From NCBI RefSeq assembly GCF_007846085.1, contig NZ_VOEJ01000008.1, positions 1 through 64,000 of the forward strand: DNA of 64,000 nucleotides. The letters are read 5' to 3'. A program made the position numbers and the translations under genes. This stretch comes from Mucilaginibacter pallidiroseus (GTDB lineage: Bacteria > Bacteroidota > Bacteroidia > Sphingobacteriales > Sphingobacteriaceae). Under the pieces are notes generated by a model. That model was not told where the DNA came from. It saw nothing but the letters and a program-made list of their open reading frames with translations, and searched no databases. Below, piece by piece: positions 27,178 through 35,581 of the stretch; position 1 is the stretch's first letter, and each line of letters opens with the position of its first letter.

Positions 27178-28266
27178 ATGGTTAAAAGTTGGTTAAGCAC
27201 TTGTTTTATTATTACTGCAATAATTTTTTCGGGCTGCAGGCTCATTCCATCGATAGGCAGAAATCCTAAAGGAGATGACCTTACCCAATTGCAAAAATTG
27301 CCTAACTACAAGAACGGTGAATTTGAAAATCTTGCCGAGCGCGCCGACTCATTGACCAAGCATAAGTGGGTATTTTTAAATAAACGTCCTAAAACAGTCA
27401 GGCCGTCGCATGCATTACCCTCCATTAAAACCGATCTTAATAAACTGCCAGTAGGCTCTGCGCCGGTTGTTGTTTGGTTTGGTCATTCATCCCTGCTTAT
27501 AAAAACCCAGCAAGCCAATATCCTTATCGACCCCATATTTAACAACCATGCGGGCCCGGTGCCAGGCTTAATTAAAGCATTTCCCGGTACAAATAACTAT
27601 CGGCCCGAAGATATGCCCACGGTAGATGTGCTTATAATTTCGCACGATCATTACGATCATCTGGATTATTACACTTTTAAAAAGCTGAAAGATCGGATTA
27701 AGTTAGCTGTGGTGCCGATGGGGGTAGGGGCAAGCCTTGTTTATTGGGGATTTGATCGCAAAAAAATTATTGAGCTAAACTGGGACCAGTGTGCTACATT
27801 GCCAAATGGCGTTCAGATAACCGCAACCTTTGCACAGCACCGTAGCAACCGCACTTATGCTACCGAGAATAAAACACTTTGGGCATCATTTGTTATACAA
27901 ACCGGCCAATACAAACTATTTTACAGCGGAGATAGCGGTTATGGGCCACATTTTAAGCAGATTGGAAAACAGTTCGGTCCGTTTGATCTGGCATTTTTAG
28001 AATGCGGGCAATACAGCCCCAATTGGCCCTGGACACATCTTTGGCTTGGGCAAGCTGCACAGGCAGCGGCTGATTTGGATGCAAAAATGTTACAGCCCAT
28101 TCATTGGGCCAAATTTGTTGGGGCGGACCACCCCTGGAACGAAGCAATTAATAAACTCGTACCGGAAGCTGCCGAAAAAGGTGTTCCTATAAACGTGCCG
28201 CGTATAGGTGAGCCATATACAATTGGCTCGCCGCCAAAAACCATGGTTTGGTGGAACTTTGATTAA
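27178..28266 (+). CDS. Lipoprotein metallo-beta-lactamase-fold hydrolase (UlaG/NAPE-PLD-like)
   Basis: Envelope-anchored hydrolase of the metallo-beta-lactamase superfamily, 362 residues from ATG 27178. This start gives a lipoprotein signal peptide with lipobox FSGC and Cys20; a GTG 15 codons upstream would bury it. The metal motif HDHYDH is at 156-161, with further ligands in FAQHRSNR, FYSGDSGYG and PIHWAKF. The pattern is that of the UlaG/NAPE-PLD-like branch, which includes phosphodiesterases and lactonases acting on lipids or sugars. Substrate unknown. Single gene with a strong terminator. Confidence 0.88.
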   Translation: MVKSWLSTCFIITAIIFSGCRLIPSIGRNPKGDDLTQLQKLPNYKNGEFENLAERADSLTKHKWVFLNKRPKTVRPSHALPSIKTDLNKLPVGSAPVVVWFGHSSLLIKTQQANILIDPIFNNHAGPVPGLIKAFPGTNNYRPEDMPTVDVLIISHDHYDHLDYYTFKKLKDRIKLAVVPMGVGASLVYWGFDRKKIIELNWDQCATLPNGVQITATFAQHRSNRTYATENKTLWASFVIQTGQYKLFYSGDSGYGPHFKQIGKQFGPFDLAFLECGQYSPNWPWTHLWLGQAAQAAADLDAKMLQPIHWAKFVGADHPWNEAINKLVPEAAEKGVPINVPRIGEPYTIGSPPKTMVWWNFD

Positions 28267-28286
28267 TCGAAGTTGATCAAAAACAG

Positions 28287-28318
28287 AAAAGCCTCTTAAT
28301 TTTCATTAAGAGGCTTTT
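28287..28318. terminator. Strong bidirectional terminator
   Basis: A perfect 14-base stem (AAAAGCCTCTTAAT at 28287-28300 with its complement at 28305-28318) and loop TTTC. The A/T ends give U tracts in both directions, so it can end the hydrolase gene and also the tRNA-Lys transcript coming from the right. Confidence 0.9.
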
Positions 28319-28341
28319 AATTGCCAGTTGGGTCGGCTTTG

Positions 28342-28414
28342 TGATCCCGCTGGGACTCGAACCCAGGACCCCAACATTAAAAGTGTTATGCTCTACCGGC
28401 TGAGCTACGGAATC
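28342..28414 (-). tRNA. tRNA-Lys (TTT)
   Basis: The minus strand folds as a 73-base tRNA. Acceptor arms GATTCCG and CGGGATC pair with one wobble. The anticodon loop is CTTTTAA with anticodon TTT at 28379-28381, and the T loop GGTTCGAGTCC is standard. The CCA end is not encoded. Confidence 0.95.
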
Positions 28415-28547
28415 ATACTTTAAACTTGATTGGGATGTAATATCCTTTTCCTTTAAAGTGGTGCAAATATAGGATTATTAGGAATTGCCTGCAAACGTTA
28501 TTTTAAAATAAATTTCGTACTTAAATTAAGCGCCTAATAGCCAGTTG

Positions 28548-29561
28548 TTAAAATTTAAAAAGTCCGATTCTGCCTCTATCACCAGCGAATAAAATAAGCT
28601 TTCCATTTGTTGATTTGCGGCAAACATTGTAGCTAACATCGTCAAACTTTGTCCATGTCTTGCCCCCATCCGTTGTAATATTGCTGCCGGAAGTGCCCGT
28701 TGATATATAAATAGCGCCTTTTATATGTTCCACACATGACTGGTATCCCGCAGGCCCTTTTACAGGAAAAAGGCCTTGTTGTGCTTTTTTTGATTTTGAA
28801 ATTACATAAGCTACCGAATCTGTGATTGTGTCTTTTGCATAATTACCACCTACTACAATCATCGGTTTCTCTGTACCTGATAATGAAAATGCCCCCATGC
28901 TTGGGCTTCCGTTTGTTAGGGGTAGTTTGATTGCCGCCCATTTTATATTCTTTACTGGAGATATCAACAAGCGGCTTACGCTACCACCGGTAACAACGCC
29001 AATGTTTTTACTTACACGTAAACACGTTCCACTTGCTGCAAACGCTGCCTCGCCTTTTAGTGCGTCGGGCGCATTTTTAACTGGTAACCAGTCTTCGCCT
29101 GCATTTAGCGTCTCAAGCATCAAAAACTTACCGTTTATGGGGTCTCCTAAAATAAAACCATGGTTTTTATCGCTGAAAGCTATGGCGTCTAAAAAGTAGG
29201 TTGTGTCGGTTATGTTAAATTTAACAGCCCAGTTTTTGCCACCATCTAACGTTTTTAAGATTACAGCCGGTGTACCGGATCCAATGATCACCGCTTCCTT
29301 CTCAGAAAATGCCTCAATTCCTCGAAAATCGCTTTTCTCAAAACCTTTAACCTGTTGCCACTTCCATGAAAGCCCACCATCAATTGTTAAACCCACTGAC
29401 CCTTTAGTGCCGCTTACCCAGGCTACCTGTTCGTTAACAATGCTCATACCCCTTATGCTTACATTAACTGATTGGCTGATAGGTGTAATTTGCTGCGCTT
29501 TTAACATTAGATTTATGACGCAAAACGTAAAAATGAGGATAACATTAAGATAGCTTTTCAT
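28548..29561 (-). CDS. Secreted YCF48-like beta-propeller protein
   Basis: 337-residue exported protein with signal peptide (ILIFTFCVINLMLKAQ). The body contains repeated BNR/Asp-box-like turns such as TIDGGLSWKW, TLDGGKNWAV, TLNAGEDWLP and TTDGGKTWTK, about six or seven blades. This is the pattern of YCF48/HCF136-like and sortilin-like propellers, frequent and mostly uncharacterised in Bacteroidota. Single gene. Confidence 0.8.
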   Translation of the reverse strand: MKSYLNVILIFTFCVINLMLKAQQITPISQSVNVSIRGMSIVNEQVAWVSGTKGSVGLTIDGGLSWKWQQVKGFEKSDFRGIEAFSEKEAVIIGSGTPAVILKTLDGGKNWAVKFNITDTTYFLDAIAFSDKNHGFILGDPINGKFLMLETLNAGEDWLPVKNAPDALKGEAAFAASGTCLRVSKNIGVVTGGSVSRLLISPVKNIKWAAIKLPLTNGSPSMGAFSLSGTEKPMIVVGGNYAKDTITDSVAYVISKSKKAQQGLFPVKGPAGYQSCVEHIKGAIYISTGTSGSNITTDGGKTWTKFDDVSYNVCRKSTNGKLILFAGDRGRIGLFKF

Positions 29562-29653
29562 GGGGTTGCTTGTATGCTTAAGAGGCTAATAAGGTATTGC
29601 AAATTACCTTTTAAGCATAGCTTTTACAACCGTCAGCTTATTTTATATTTATT

Positions 29654-29683
29654 TTTGTGGCATAGTATAAACACCTATATTTG
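29654..29683 (+). promoter_or_regulatory. Promoter of the tRNA-Leu genes
   Basis: TTTG at 29654-29657, 18 bases, then TATATTTG at 29676-29683: a near-ideal Bacteroidota promoter (TTTG-N19-TAnnTTTG), 14 bases before the first tRNA. Confidence 0.75.
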
Positions 29684-29697
29684 CCACCTCTGTAAAA

Positions 29698-29781
29698 GCC
29701 CGGATGGCGAAATTGGTAAACGTTGCGGTCTCAGAAGCCGTTGAGAATTGTCTCTTGAGAGTTCGAGTCTCTCTTCGGGCA
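29698..29781 (+). tRNA. tRNA-Leu (CAG)
   Basis: 84-base class II tRNA. Acceptor GCCCGGA pairs with TTCGGGC, the anticodon stem GCGGT/GCCGT holds loop CTCAGAA with anticodon CAG, and a long variable arm is present. No CCA is encoded. Confidence 0.95.
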
Positions 29782-29787
29782 CATCTA

Positions 29788-29837
29788 AAAAGTCTTAAGT
29801 CATAACTTGCAAATGCATATTACAACTTAAGACTTTT
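29788..29837 (+). terminator. Inverted repeat between the two tRNA-Leu genes
   Basis: Arms AAAAGTCTTAAGT (29788-29800) and ACTTAAGACTTTT (29825-29837) form a 13-base stem with a 24-base loop. The long loop makes it a weak terminator; it may be a processing structure instead. Confidence 0.45.
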
Positions 29838-29849
29838 AAATACAGACAA

Positions 29850-29933
29850 GCCCGGGTGGCGAAATTGGTAGACGCACCATCTTGAGGGGGTGGCATTCGT
29901 AAGGATGTACGAGTTCGAATCTCGTTCCGGGCA
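29850..29933 (+). tRNA. tRNA-Leu (GAG), likely phage insertion site
   Basis: 84-base class II tRNA. Acceptor GCCCGGG pairs with TCCGGGC, and the anticodon stem CCATC/GGTGG holds loop TTGAGGG with anticodon GAG. Its 3' end lies nine bases from the stop codon of the last phage cassette gene, so the 3' end of this gene is the obvious ancestral attachment site. I found no second copy of the tRNA end at the right side of the cassette. Confidence 0.95.
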
Positions 29934-29942
29934 CTTTCCTGT

Positions 29943-30395
29943 TTAATTGTTTTTCTTGAACTTCTTTTGGTAATACCACTCAACTATAAATACCCCGTCG
30001 CCCCAGGTCAATTTTCCGTCAGCTGTTATCTGAGCTACTAAAACCGATATGTTATGTAAGTAAGCACTTTTTAGTTGCCCGTCAATTTTGTTAAGGGCGG
30101 TTACTGCATTTAGTAATACTTTGTCGCTACTTTCATCATCTTCAAACTTTTGCGAGAGCTTTAAATTTACAAGTATCTTAGGTATTGCAGCCCGCAGAGC
30201 AATTTTAAGATTATCATCTAAATTACCTGGAATTATTGCAGTTAGGATATCAATAGCAGGTGACTCAATAACCTTCTTAAGGTTTTCGGTAATAGTTACT
30301 GCGGTGTTAACCGCGTTTTGCAAATCGCCCGGAAACTTCGTGAACATTGCTTTTATGTTATTCCATAGCTTTTTAATGAAAGAACTAATAGTCAT
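29943..30395 (-). CDS. Phage lysis-region protein of unknown function
   Basis: 150 residues with amphipathic helices and no signal peptide or clear membrane span. It is the last gene of the late operon, five bases after the coiled-coil membrane protein and nine bases from the tRNA-Leu. The segment LTWGDGVFIVEWYYQKK closes the protein. I do not recognise the family; position suggests a lysis accessory or lysogenic conversion gene. Confidence 0.7.
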   Translation of the reverse strand: MTISSFIKKLWNNIKAMFTKFPGDLQNAVNTAVTITENLKKVIESPAIDILTAIIPGNLDDNLKIALRAAIPKILVNLKLSQKFEDDESSDKVLLNAVTALNKIDGQLKSAYLHNISVLVAQITADGKLTWGDGVFIVEWYYQKKFKKNN

Positions 30396-30400
30396 GGTTG

Positions 30401-30649
30401 TTAATATTTAATATTTTTAATTTGCTCTACCTCTCGTTGCAAGAGCGCAACCTGTCCTTCAAGTACCTTTAATCGAATCTCATTGACCCGGTTCTGTGCA
30501 TCCTGCCTTACTTTTAGATCAAGAATGTCTCCTTTGAGCTCGAAGTAGGTCGTCATGACGGCAAATACAATACTTGCTGTACTCGAGATAGTAATGATTA
30601 TATTCTTTATCGTGATGCCTTTTAACTGGCGATGTTCTAACGATGTCAT
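30401..30649 (-). CDS. Small membrane protein with coiled coil (spanin- or holin-like)
   Basis: 82 residues: a membrane span at about 17-37 (IIITISSTASIVFAVM) followed by a coiled coil at 45-80 (VRQDAQNRVNEIRLKVLEGQVALLQREVEQI). It overlaps the lysozyme gene by four bases (ATGA type), so the two are coupled. The layout is like an inner-membrane spanin or a holin regulator; inferred from position and shape only. Confidence 0.7.
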   Translation of the reverse strand: MTSLEHRQLKGITIKNIIITISSTASIVFAVMTTYFELKGDILDLKVRQDAQNRVNEIRLKVLEGQVALLQREVEQIKNIKY

Positions 30650-31110
30650 GCTTTTAAAAATAATGCGCGCTCCTTTTCGCGCCTTTTTACAAGTGTGTTG
30701 CTTACTACCTTCTTTCCTGTTTTAGGATCTGTTATTTTATTCCATAGTAAAAACTGATCTGCAGCACCCTGATAGTCGCCTGAATTTAGTTTTGTAAGCA
30801 ATGCGGATTTACGCATTATACCTACGCCTACATTGTAAGTTATAGAGACAAGCGAATTAAATTGATTTGTTGTCAATTCTACTTTTACCGATCTGCTTAC
30901 GGCCTCAGTATAAATTTTTAAGGTGCTTAAAAGCAACGACTCAGCTTTATGTACGTCAGCTAACTTATCGCCTAGCATTACTGATTTACCATTTTCATAC
31001 CTTGTAGAACCATAGCCTATGGTCCACACGCCGGCTATATCCTGGTATGCTGTGAGCCGCAACCCTTCAAAATCCTTAATTAGTTTTAATCCTTCCTCAC
31101 TCACTATCAT
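30646..31110 (-). CDS. Phage endolysin, GH24 T4-type lysozyme
   Basis: 154-residue muramidase that cuts the peptidoglycan glycan strand. The catalytic triad is Glu15, Asp24 and Thr30, at exactly the spacing of T4 lysozyme (9 and 6), in FEGLRLTAYQDIAGVWTIGYG. NVGVGIMRKSALLTKLN and the final VKRREKERALFL complete the family pattern. It has no signal peptide, so release depends on a holin, for which the next upstream gene is a good candidate (14-base overlap). Confidence 0.92.
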   Translation of the reverse strand: MIVSEEGLKLIKDFEGLRLTAYQDIAGVWTIGYGSTRYENGKSVMLGDKLADVHKAESLLLSTLKIYTEAVSRSVKVELTTNQFNSLVSITYNVGVGIMRKSALLTKLNSGDYQGAADQFLLWNKITDPKTGKKVVSNTLVKRREKERALFLKA

Positions 31111-31336
31111 GATGCGTTTGTTTAAGATTTAAAGATTGCTTCACAGAAAACTGTGAGATGATTACAATTGCACTTCCAAAAGATATTATTGCAGCAGTCA
31201 AATCATGGGGAACAGTTTCAAGTTCTGACAGAGACGAGCCTATTGCCGTTATGATAAACCCTATAAGTTGCGCACATTTGAAAAATAGGGGAGTTTCGCT
31301 TTTAAATCGCTGCCAAGCCGATAAGTTGTTTTTCAT
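31097..31336 (-). CDS. Holin-like small membrane protein
   Basis: 79 residues with two hydrophobic segments (about 18-34, FKCAQLIGFIITAIGSS, and 46-62, LTAAIISFGSAIVIIS) and charged ends. It overlaps the lysozyme gene. Size, two spans and position are those of a phage holin; no family match is claimed. Confidence 0.65.
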   Translation of the reverse strand: MKNNLSAWQRFKSETPLFFKCAQLIGFIITAIGSSLSELETVPHDLTAAIISFGSAIVIISQFSVKQSLNLKQTHHDSE

Positions 31337-31343
31337 ACGCTTT

Positions 31344-31682
31344 TTATTTTTTAATTGGCGGTTTTGTAGCTCGCAGACTATCAGCTACAAACTGCTGACG
31401 ATATTGATATGCAACACCATTTATGATTGATGCAAAAACCTGTTGAGCTTCATCCAACTTATCCATAGGAAGCTTAATAGTCTTCAAATAAGGTATTACC
31501 CCGGCTTGCGAGCTTTGTAGTAAAAGGCTTATCTGTTCGCCGTTTAAGGCAAATTGATAGATGCGGTTATCAGCAGCCCTGTATTTACCAGCCGTATCTG
31601 CAGCGGCCCTTTTTTGGGTTGATTGAGCGAAGCTTGATAGGGTTGCAAGTACGAATAGTGCTGCGAAAGATATTTTTCTCAT
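31344..31682 (-). CDS. Secreted protein of the late phage operon
   Basis: 112 residues with a clear signal peptide (MRKISFAALFVLATLSSFAQ) and a small helical mature part. It lies between the tail fibre and the holin-like gene. An exported protein at this position could be a lysis accessory, a lysogenic-conversion factor, or an adsorption-blocking protein. I do not recognise the family. Confidence 0.7.
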   Translation of the reverse strand: MRKISFAALFVLATLSSFAQSTQKRAAADTAGKYRAADNRIYQFALNGEQISLLLQSSQAGVIPYLKTIKLPMDKLDEAQQVFASIINGVAYQYRQQFVADSLRATKPPIKK

Positions 31683-31717
31683 ATTTTAAATTATAAATAG
31701 ATTGTAGACTTGAAAAG

Positions 31718-34700
31718 TTATAAAGCTGTAGTTTGAAGAGTACCGCCATTTGCTACGGTAACGCGGTATCTCGTACCGTCAGGCGATTTTAATATCAGAC
31801 CACGGTCGCTGGCCAGGACGCTGATATCAGTGGTCGCGCTGATCGAGCCGACCACCTGCAGCTTGCCGGTGCCGGCATCTGTAGTACCACCAACTACTAG
31901 GTTTCCGGTATTTGTAAACCATCGTCCCTGATCCGTGCCGTTTAATCTAAAGTTTAAGTAAGTATTAGCACCCGTTCTGTTTATCTCATTCGTATATACA
32001 GACAGCCAGTTATTGTTCGCACCCCCTAAAAGTAGATTGCCGTTTGAGGCTGGTATCAAAGCGCCGTTTATCGAGGTTTGCCCATTAACTTGTAATCTAC
32101 TAACTCCATCAGTTGTTACACTACCTATTAATACCTGACCTGACCCAGTTCCATTTATTGCAACATTGCTATTTTCTGAACCAGAACCTGATATCCTGGC
32201 GTTAGTTGCATCGGCCCAAAGCCTGATATTGGTACCAGCCGTACTAAATATTGAAGCTCCACCGCTAACACCATCAACCGATTGATAAATCGTGAATTTT
32301 GAGTTTGGCACGCCGTTTCCGATCACAGTATTACTACTGATAAAAGCTTGGCCTGTAACCTCAACGTCTCCAGCAAATCCCGCGGCATAGTTATTAGTTA
32401 TAGTAGTGTTTGAACCAGCTGCAGCCCATCTAAAATAGTTACCATACATCTTAGTTATGGTAGTTAGGTTGCTATGAGCAACCGTTGCCTGACCGTAGCC
32501 ATTAACTGTAGCCTGAGCAATTGTGCTTCCAGTGGCACTTGATGTATAAGTATTATTTTGTTGGTTGATGCCAAGGCCTGAAAGATTAAAGCTGCCGGAA
32601 GTATTTATTGGGGCTGTGCCAATATAAACCGCTGCTGGAATTAAGGAACCTTGGGTGCTATTTAAAGCGGTACGCCCTACAATCACCGATTGCCCATTCA
32701 CCTGTAATTTACTTGAACCATCATCGGTTGTTGTACCAATCAAAAGGTTTCCATTAGCGGGCGATATTCTTAATTTCTCTAGACCGCCAATGTTAAATAC
32801 AATACCATTCCCATTGGTGGTGTTTAGCGTTATGGATGTGTTTGATTGCAAACTATTGCTGTAAACATTAAGGAAATTACCACCGGAATTACCTAAGCTG
32901 TAAGTTGCATTAGTGGTCGGTATCAAACTACCTCCAAAATTTGTTTGTGTACTAAATGTATGCTGGCCTGTCCAGGTTGGTGTAATTGCCTTGTTTATGA
33001 CCGCCGCAGCACTTCCGGGGCCTGCGGCAATTACTTCTCCTGTTAAAGCCGTTAGGTAGTTACCTGCAGCTTGTTTGTTGGCAAATGTATTATAATCTGA
33101 CGATGTCAAATAGCCGTCCTGGTTGGTTCCTGACTGAGCAATTGAATATGCGCCATTGCTGTAAGACAGCGGCCCTGTGGCAGAAAATAAGCCTTTAACG
33201 AATGTTTGATCAAGCAAAAATAAGTTAGCGTTTGCTATCAAGCCGGTGCCGGCACCATAGGTACCCGGACCGCTGATCTGCGAGAACGTAATATTATCAG
33301 TCCCGATTATAGGGTTTGCATCACCTGTGTAAGTCCATTGGCTATATTTTGTACCTGTGCTGCCAAGTGATATGGAAACGGTCAACCCCGTCAGCTCTTC
33401 GCCGCTATCGGCATCAGTCGATCTGATCCAGGGGCCCGACTGCATTAACCATATACCGTTCTCTGTTTGGTTGGTCTGATTTGTTAGCAAATACCTACCA
33501 TTAGCTACGCCCGATACGCCGTCAATATTTTGTATACCGGATAGTGTGACATTGCCCGGTGCTTTTGCACGAACCGAGCTCTTCCAGGATAACCCGTTGT
33601 ACAGGTTATAAAGCTGATTCCTGGTGACCGCTTCCATATCGGCAACGGCGTCGTGCGCAAGGTAAACGCTGCCGGTGAAGGTTGTGCCGTCTTTACGCGC
33701 ATATTGTGCAGTATCGCTGATGGTAGTGTATCGAGCGTCCGCAGTCTGTAAATTCAGAATGCCTGTAGGGCCTGTCGGGTTAGACACAAAGCCCGGGCCT
33801 TTTATAACCAAACCGTCCTCAATTGAAGAGTAAAAGCCTTGATTTTGTATATCAACCAATGTGAGGCGCGTTTTGCCGCCTACACTAAAATTAGCCGTAC
33901 CGCCCGATGTACTTAAATTGATGCCGCCGCCAACCGCGCCGATTGTTGCCCAGTTTTGATTATTATAATTACCAAAGCTTATTGATTGCCTGGTTATAGA
34001 AGTATAATCATTTGGGCTTGATGGGGTCGTGCTTTTTATAAAAATATTGCCGTCAGTTACAGTTTGATCACCAGTAAAGCTATTGGCACCAGTACTTTCA
34101 ACAAATTTATTACCCTGCCTATAAAGCCCATCGGTTTTAAATTGATAGTCTACCGAGCCGCTTTGCGTTTGCAAACTAAAGTTATCGCCAGCGTACATAT
34201 TCCATTGTACATTTGACAATGATGATCTCCAACTAAATTGGTTGCCTTCTTGGTAAACGCCAATATCTTTTCCAGCACCACCATTAAATGATACACTACC
34301 ATCAAATGCCGTTGTTCCATTAAAGTCATTTTGGCCATTATGAATACCTGTGCCATTATGTTGAAAATATCCTTGTATACCCGTTTGTAGGAGATTGGTT
34401 ACACCACTCGCTACATTTATGGCGGTATCACCTGTGCCCTGTATATTAATACCGCTACCTGTGCCACCCGTTTGGATAGCATAACCGCCAGTTGCTGTTG
34501 TGAAATTTTGGGTTCCAGTAATATTGTTATCGCCATTTTTAGCAACGTATGTATTTGATAATGTTGCGCTATCTGGGCGGTTTAAAAGCAACTTCTTAAC
34601 GCCGCCAACATCGGGGATTGATCGATCATCAAGCAGCCCGTTAATCGACAGATCTGTTGCATACTTAAACCAAGTATTACCCAATGAGCCATCAAATAAT

Positions 34701-35581
34701 ACGGTTTTATCGTAGTTGAATAGTATCGCATTTTGGTTGTAGGTAGTCAAATCTTGCATGGTTAAGCGCATGCCGTCGCCCGTTGAGTTGATTTCGGTTT
34801 GTGTGCCTGTGTTGACTCTTCTATTCGTGAAATTTGTCCTGTAAGAGCCTATATCTGCACTAAGTAAATAAGTTCCTTCGGTTTGAGTCGGTCCGTCCCA
34901 TCCCGAAAAGAATAAACCGTTTAAATTTGGTAAATTAAAAAAAGTGTTTTCGGTTACAACACCTCCTAGTTTAATTACAGCACCTTCCTTTGTTAGGCCG
35001 CTGCCAGCTATGGTTGAGGCAGCATTTATAGCACTATCCAATTCCGGCCGTTTCACAAACGTGCTATCGCTGTTGCCGCTCGTGGTTAGCAAATTTTTCC
35101 ATTCGCCATTTTCATACTTTTGAACAACAAATGATCCGCCACCGGCGCGCTCGCCCCAGCGAAATTGCGGGACCTGATTACGATAGGATGTGTTACCTAT
35201 AAACGGGCCGTTATTTGATGAGCTTACTTTGTAGTTACCTGCCGAAACGTCCCCTGGTATCAGGGTATCCGCATATGATGATAATGCTATCGTACGGGCA
35301 CCCAGGTTCTGAAAATTATTGTAGCCTGAGAAAAAATTTGTTCCATCCAGCTTGGCTGCGGAAGCTAAATCATCTTGTAATAGTTTTTTTACCCACTCGC
35401 TTCTGGCAAATTTTGCCCATTGGCCGCCGCTGTATAAATAATAGGAAGTATCGGTACCTGCAATTTTTTTATACCATGTAGGGTTAGGGCTTATTACTTT
35501 TGCGTCGAGTGGCGGAGCATCCTGGCCGAGTGCAGCCGTGCAACTTACACACAGCAAAAACATATAAATGTATTTTTTCAT
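31718..35581 (-). CDS. Large tail fibre protein with N-terminal signal peptide
   Basis: 1287 residues. The middle (about 670-830) carries the tail-fibre module seen in many phages: LYNGLSWKSSVRAKAP, NVTLSGIQNIDGV, TENGIWLMQSGPWIRSTDADS. The C-terminal part has three repeats of the form GTTTDxGxxKLQVNGQ (LIGTTTDDGSSKLQV, LIGSVTTDGVSRLQV, VVGGTTDAGTGKLQV) with intervening beta-rich sequence. Oddly, it begins with a convincing Sec signal peptide, MKKYIYMFLLCVSCTAALGQ, not expected for a virion fibre assembled in the cytoplasm. The start overlaps the previous gene by four bases, so the start is firm. No S74 chaperone domain is seen. Confidence 0.85.
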   Translation of the reverse strand: MKKYIYMFLLCVSCTAALGQDAPPLDAKVISPNPTWYKKIAGTDTSYYLYSGGQWAKFARSEWVKKLLQDDLASAAKLDGTNFFSGYNNFQNLGARTIALSSYADTLIPGDVSAGNYKVSSSNNGPFIGNTSYRNQVPQFRWGERAGGGSFVVQKYENGEWKNLLTTSGNSDSTFVKRPELDSAINAASTIAGSGLTKEGAVIKLGGVVTENTFFNLPNLNGLFFSGWDGPTQTEGTYLLSADIGSYRTNFTNRRVNTGTQTEINSTGDGMRLTMQDLTTYNQNAILFNYDKTVLFDGSLGNTWFKYATDLSINGLLDDRSIPDVGGVKKLLLNRPDSATLSNTYVAKNGDNNITGTQNFTTATGGYAIQTGGTGSGINIQGTGDTAINVASGVTNLLQTGIQGYFQHNGTGIHNGQNDFNGTTAFDGSVSFNGGAGKDIGVYQEGNQFSWRSSLSNVQWNMYAGDNFSLQTQSGSVDYQFKTDGLYRQGNKFVESTGANSFTGDQTVTDGNIFIKSTTPSSPNDYTSITRQSISFGNYNNQNWATIGAVGGGINLSTSGGTANFSVGGKTRLTLVDIQNQGFYSSIEDGLVIKGPGFVSNPTGPTGILNLQTADARYTTISDTAQYARKDGTTFTGSVYLAHDAVADMEAVTRNQLYNLYNGLSWKSSVRAKAPGNVTLSGIQNIDGVSGVANGRYLLTNQTNQTENGIWLMQSGPWIRSTDADSGEELTGLTVSISLGSTGTKYSQWTYTGDANPIIGTDNITFSQISGPGTYGAGTGLIANANLFLLDQTFVKGLFSATGPLSYSNGAYSIAQSGTNQDGYLTSSDYNTFANKQAAGNYLTALTGEVIAAGPGSAAAVINKAITPTWTGQHTFSTQTNFGGSLIPTTNATYSLGNSGGNFLNVYSNSLQSNTSITLNTTNGNGIVFNIGGLEKLRISPANGNLLIGTTTDDGSSKLQVNGQSVIVGRTALNSTQGSLIPAAVYIGTAPINTSGSFNLSGLGINQQNNTYTSSATGSTIAQATVNGYGQATVAHSNLTTITKMYGNYFRWAAAGSNTTITNNYAAGFAGDVEVTGQAFISSNTVIGNGVPNSKFTIYQSVDGVSGGASIFSTAGTNIRLWADATNARISGSGSENSNVAINGTGSGQVLIGSVTTDGVSRLQVNGQTSINGALIPASNGNLLLGGANNNWLSVYTNEINRTGANTYLNFRLNGTDQGRWFTNTGNLVVGGTTDAGTGKLQVVGSISATTDISVLASDRGLILKSPDGTRYRVTVANGGTLQTTAL

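Noticed and set aside
29795..29983. Minus-strand frame of 62 codons
   Set aside because: It runs through the tRNA-Leu gene and is not coding.
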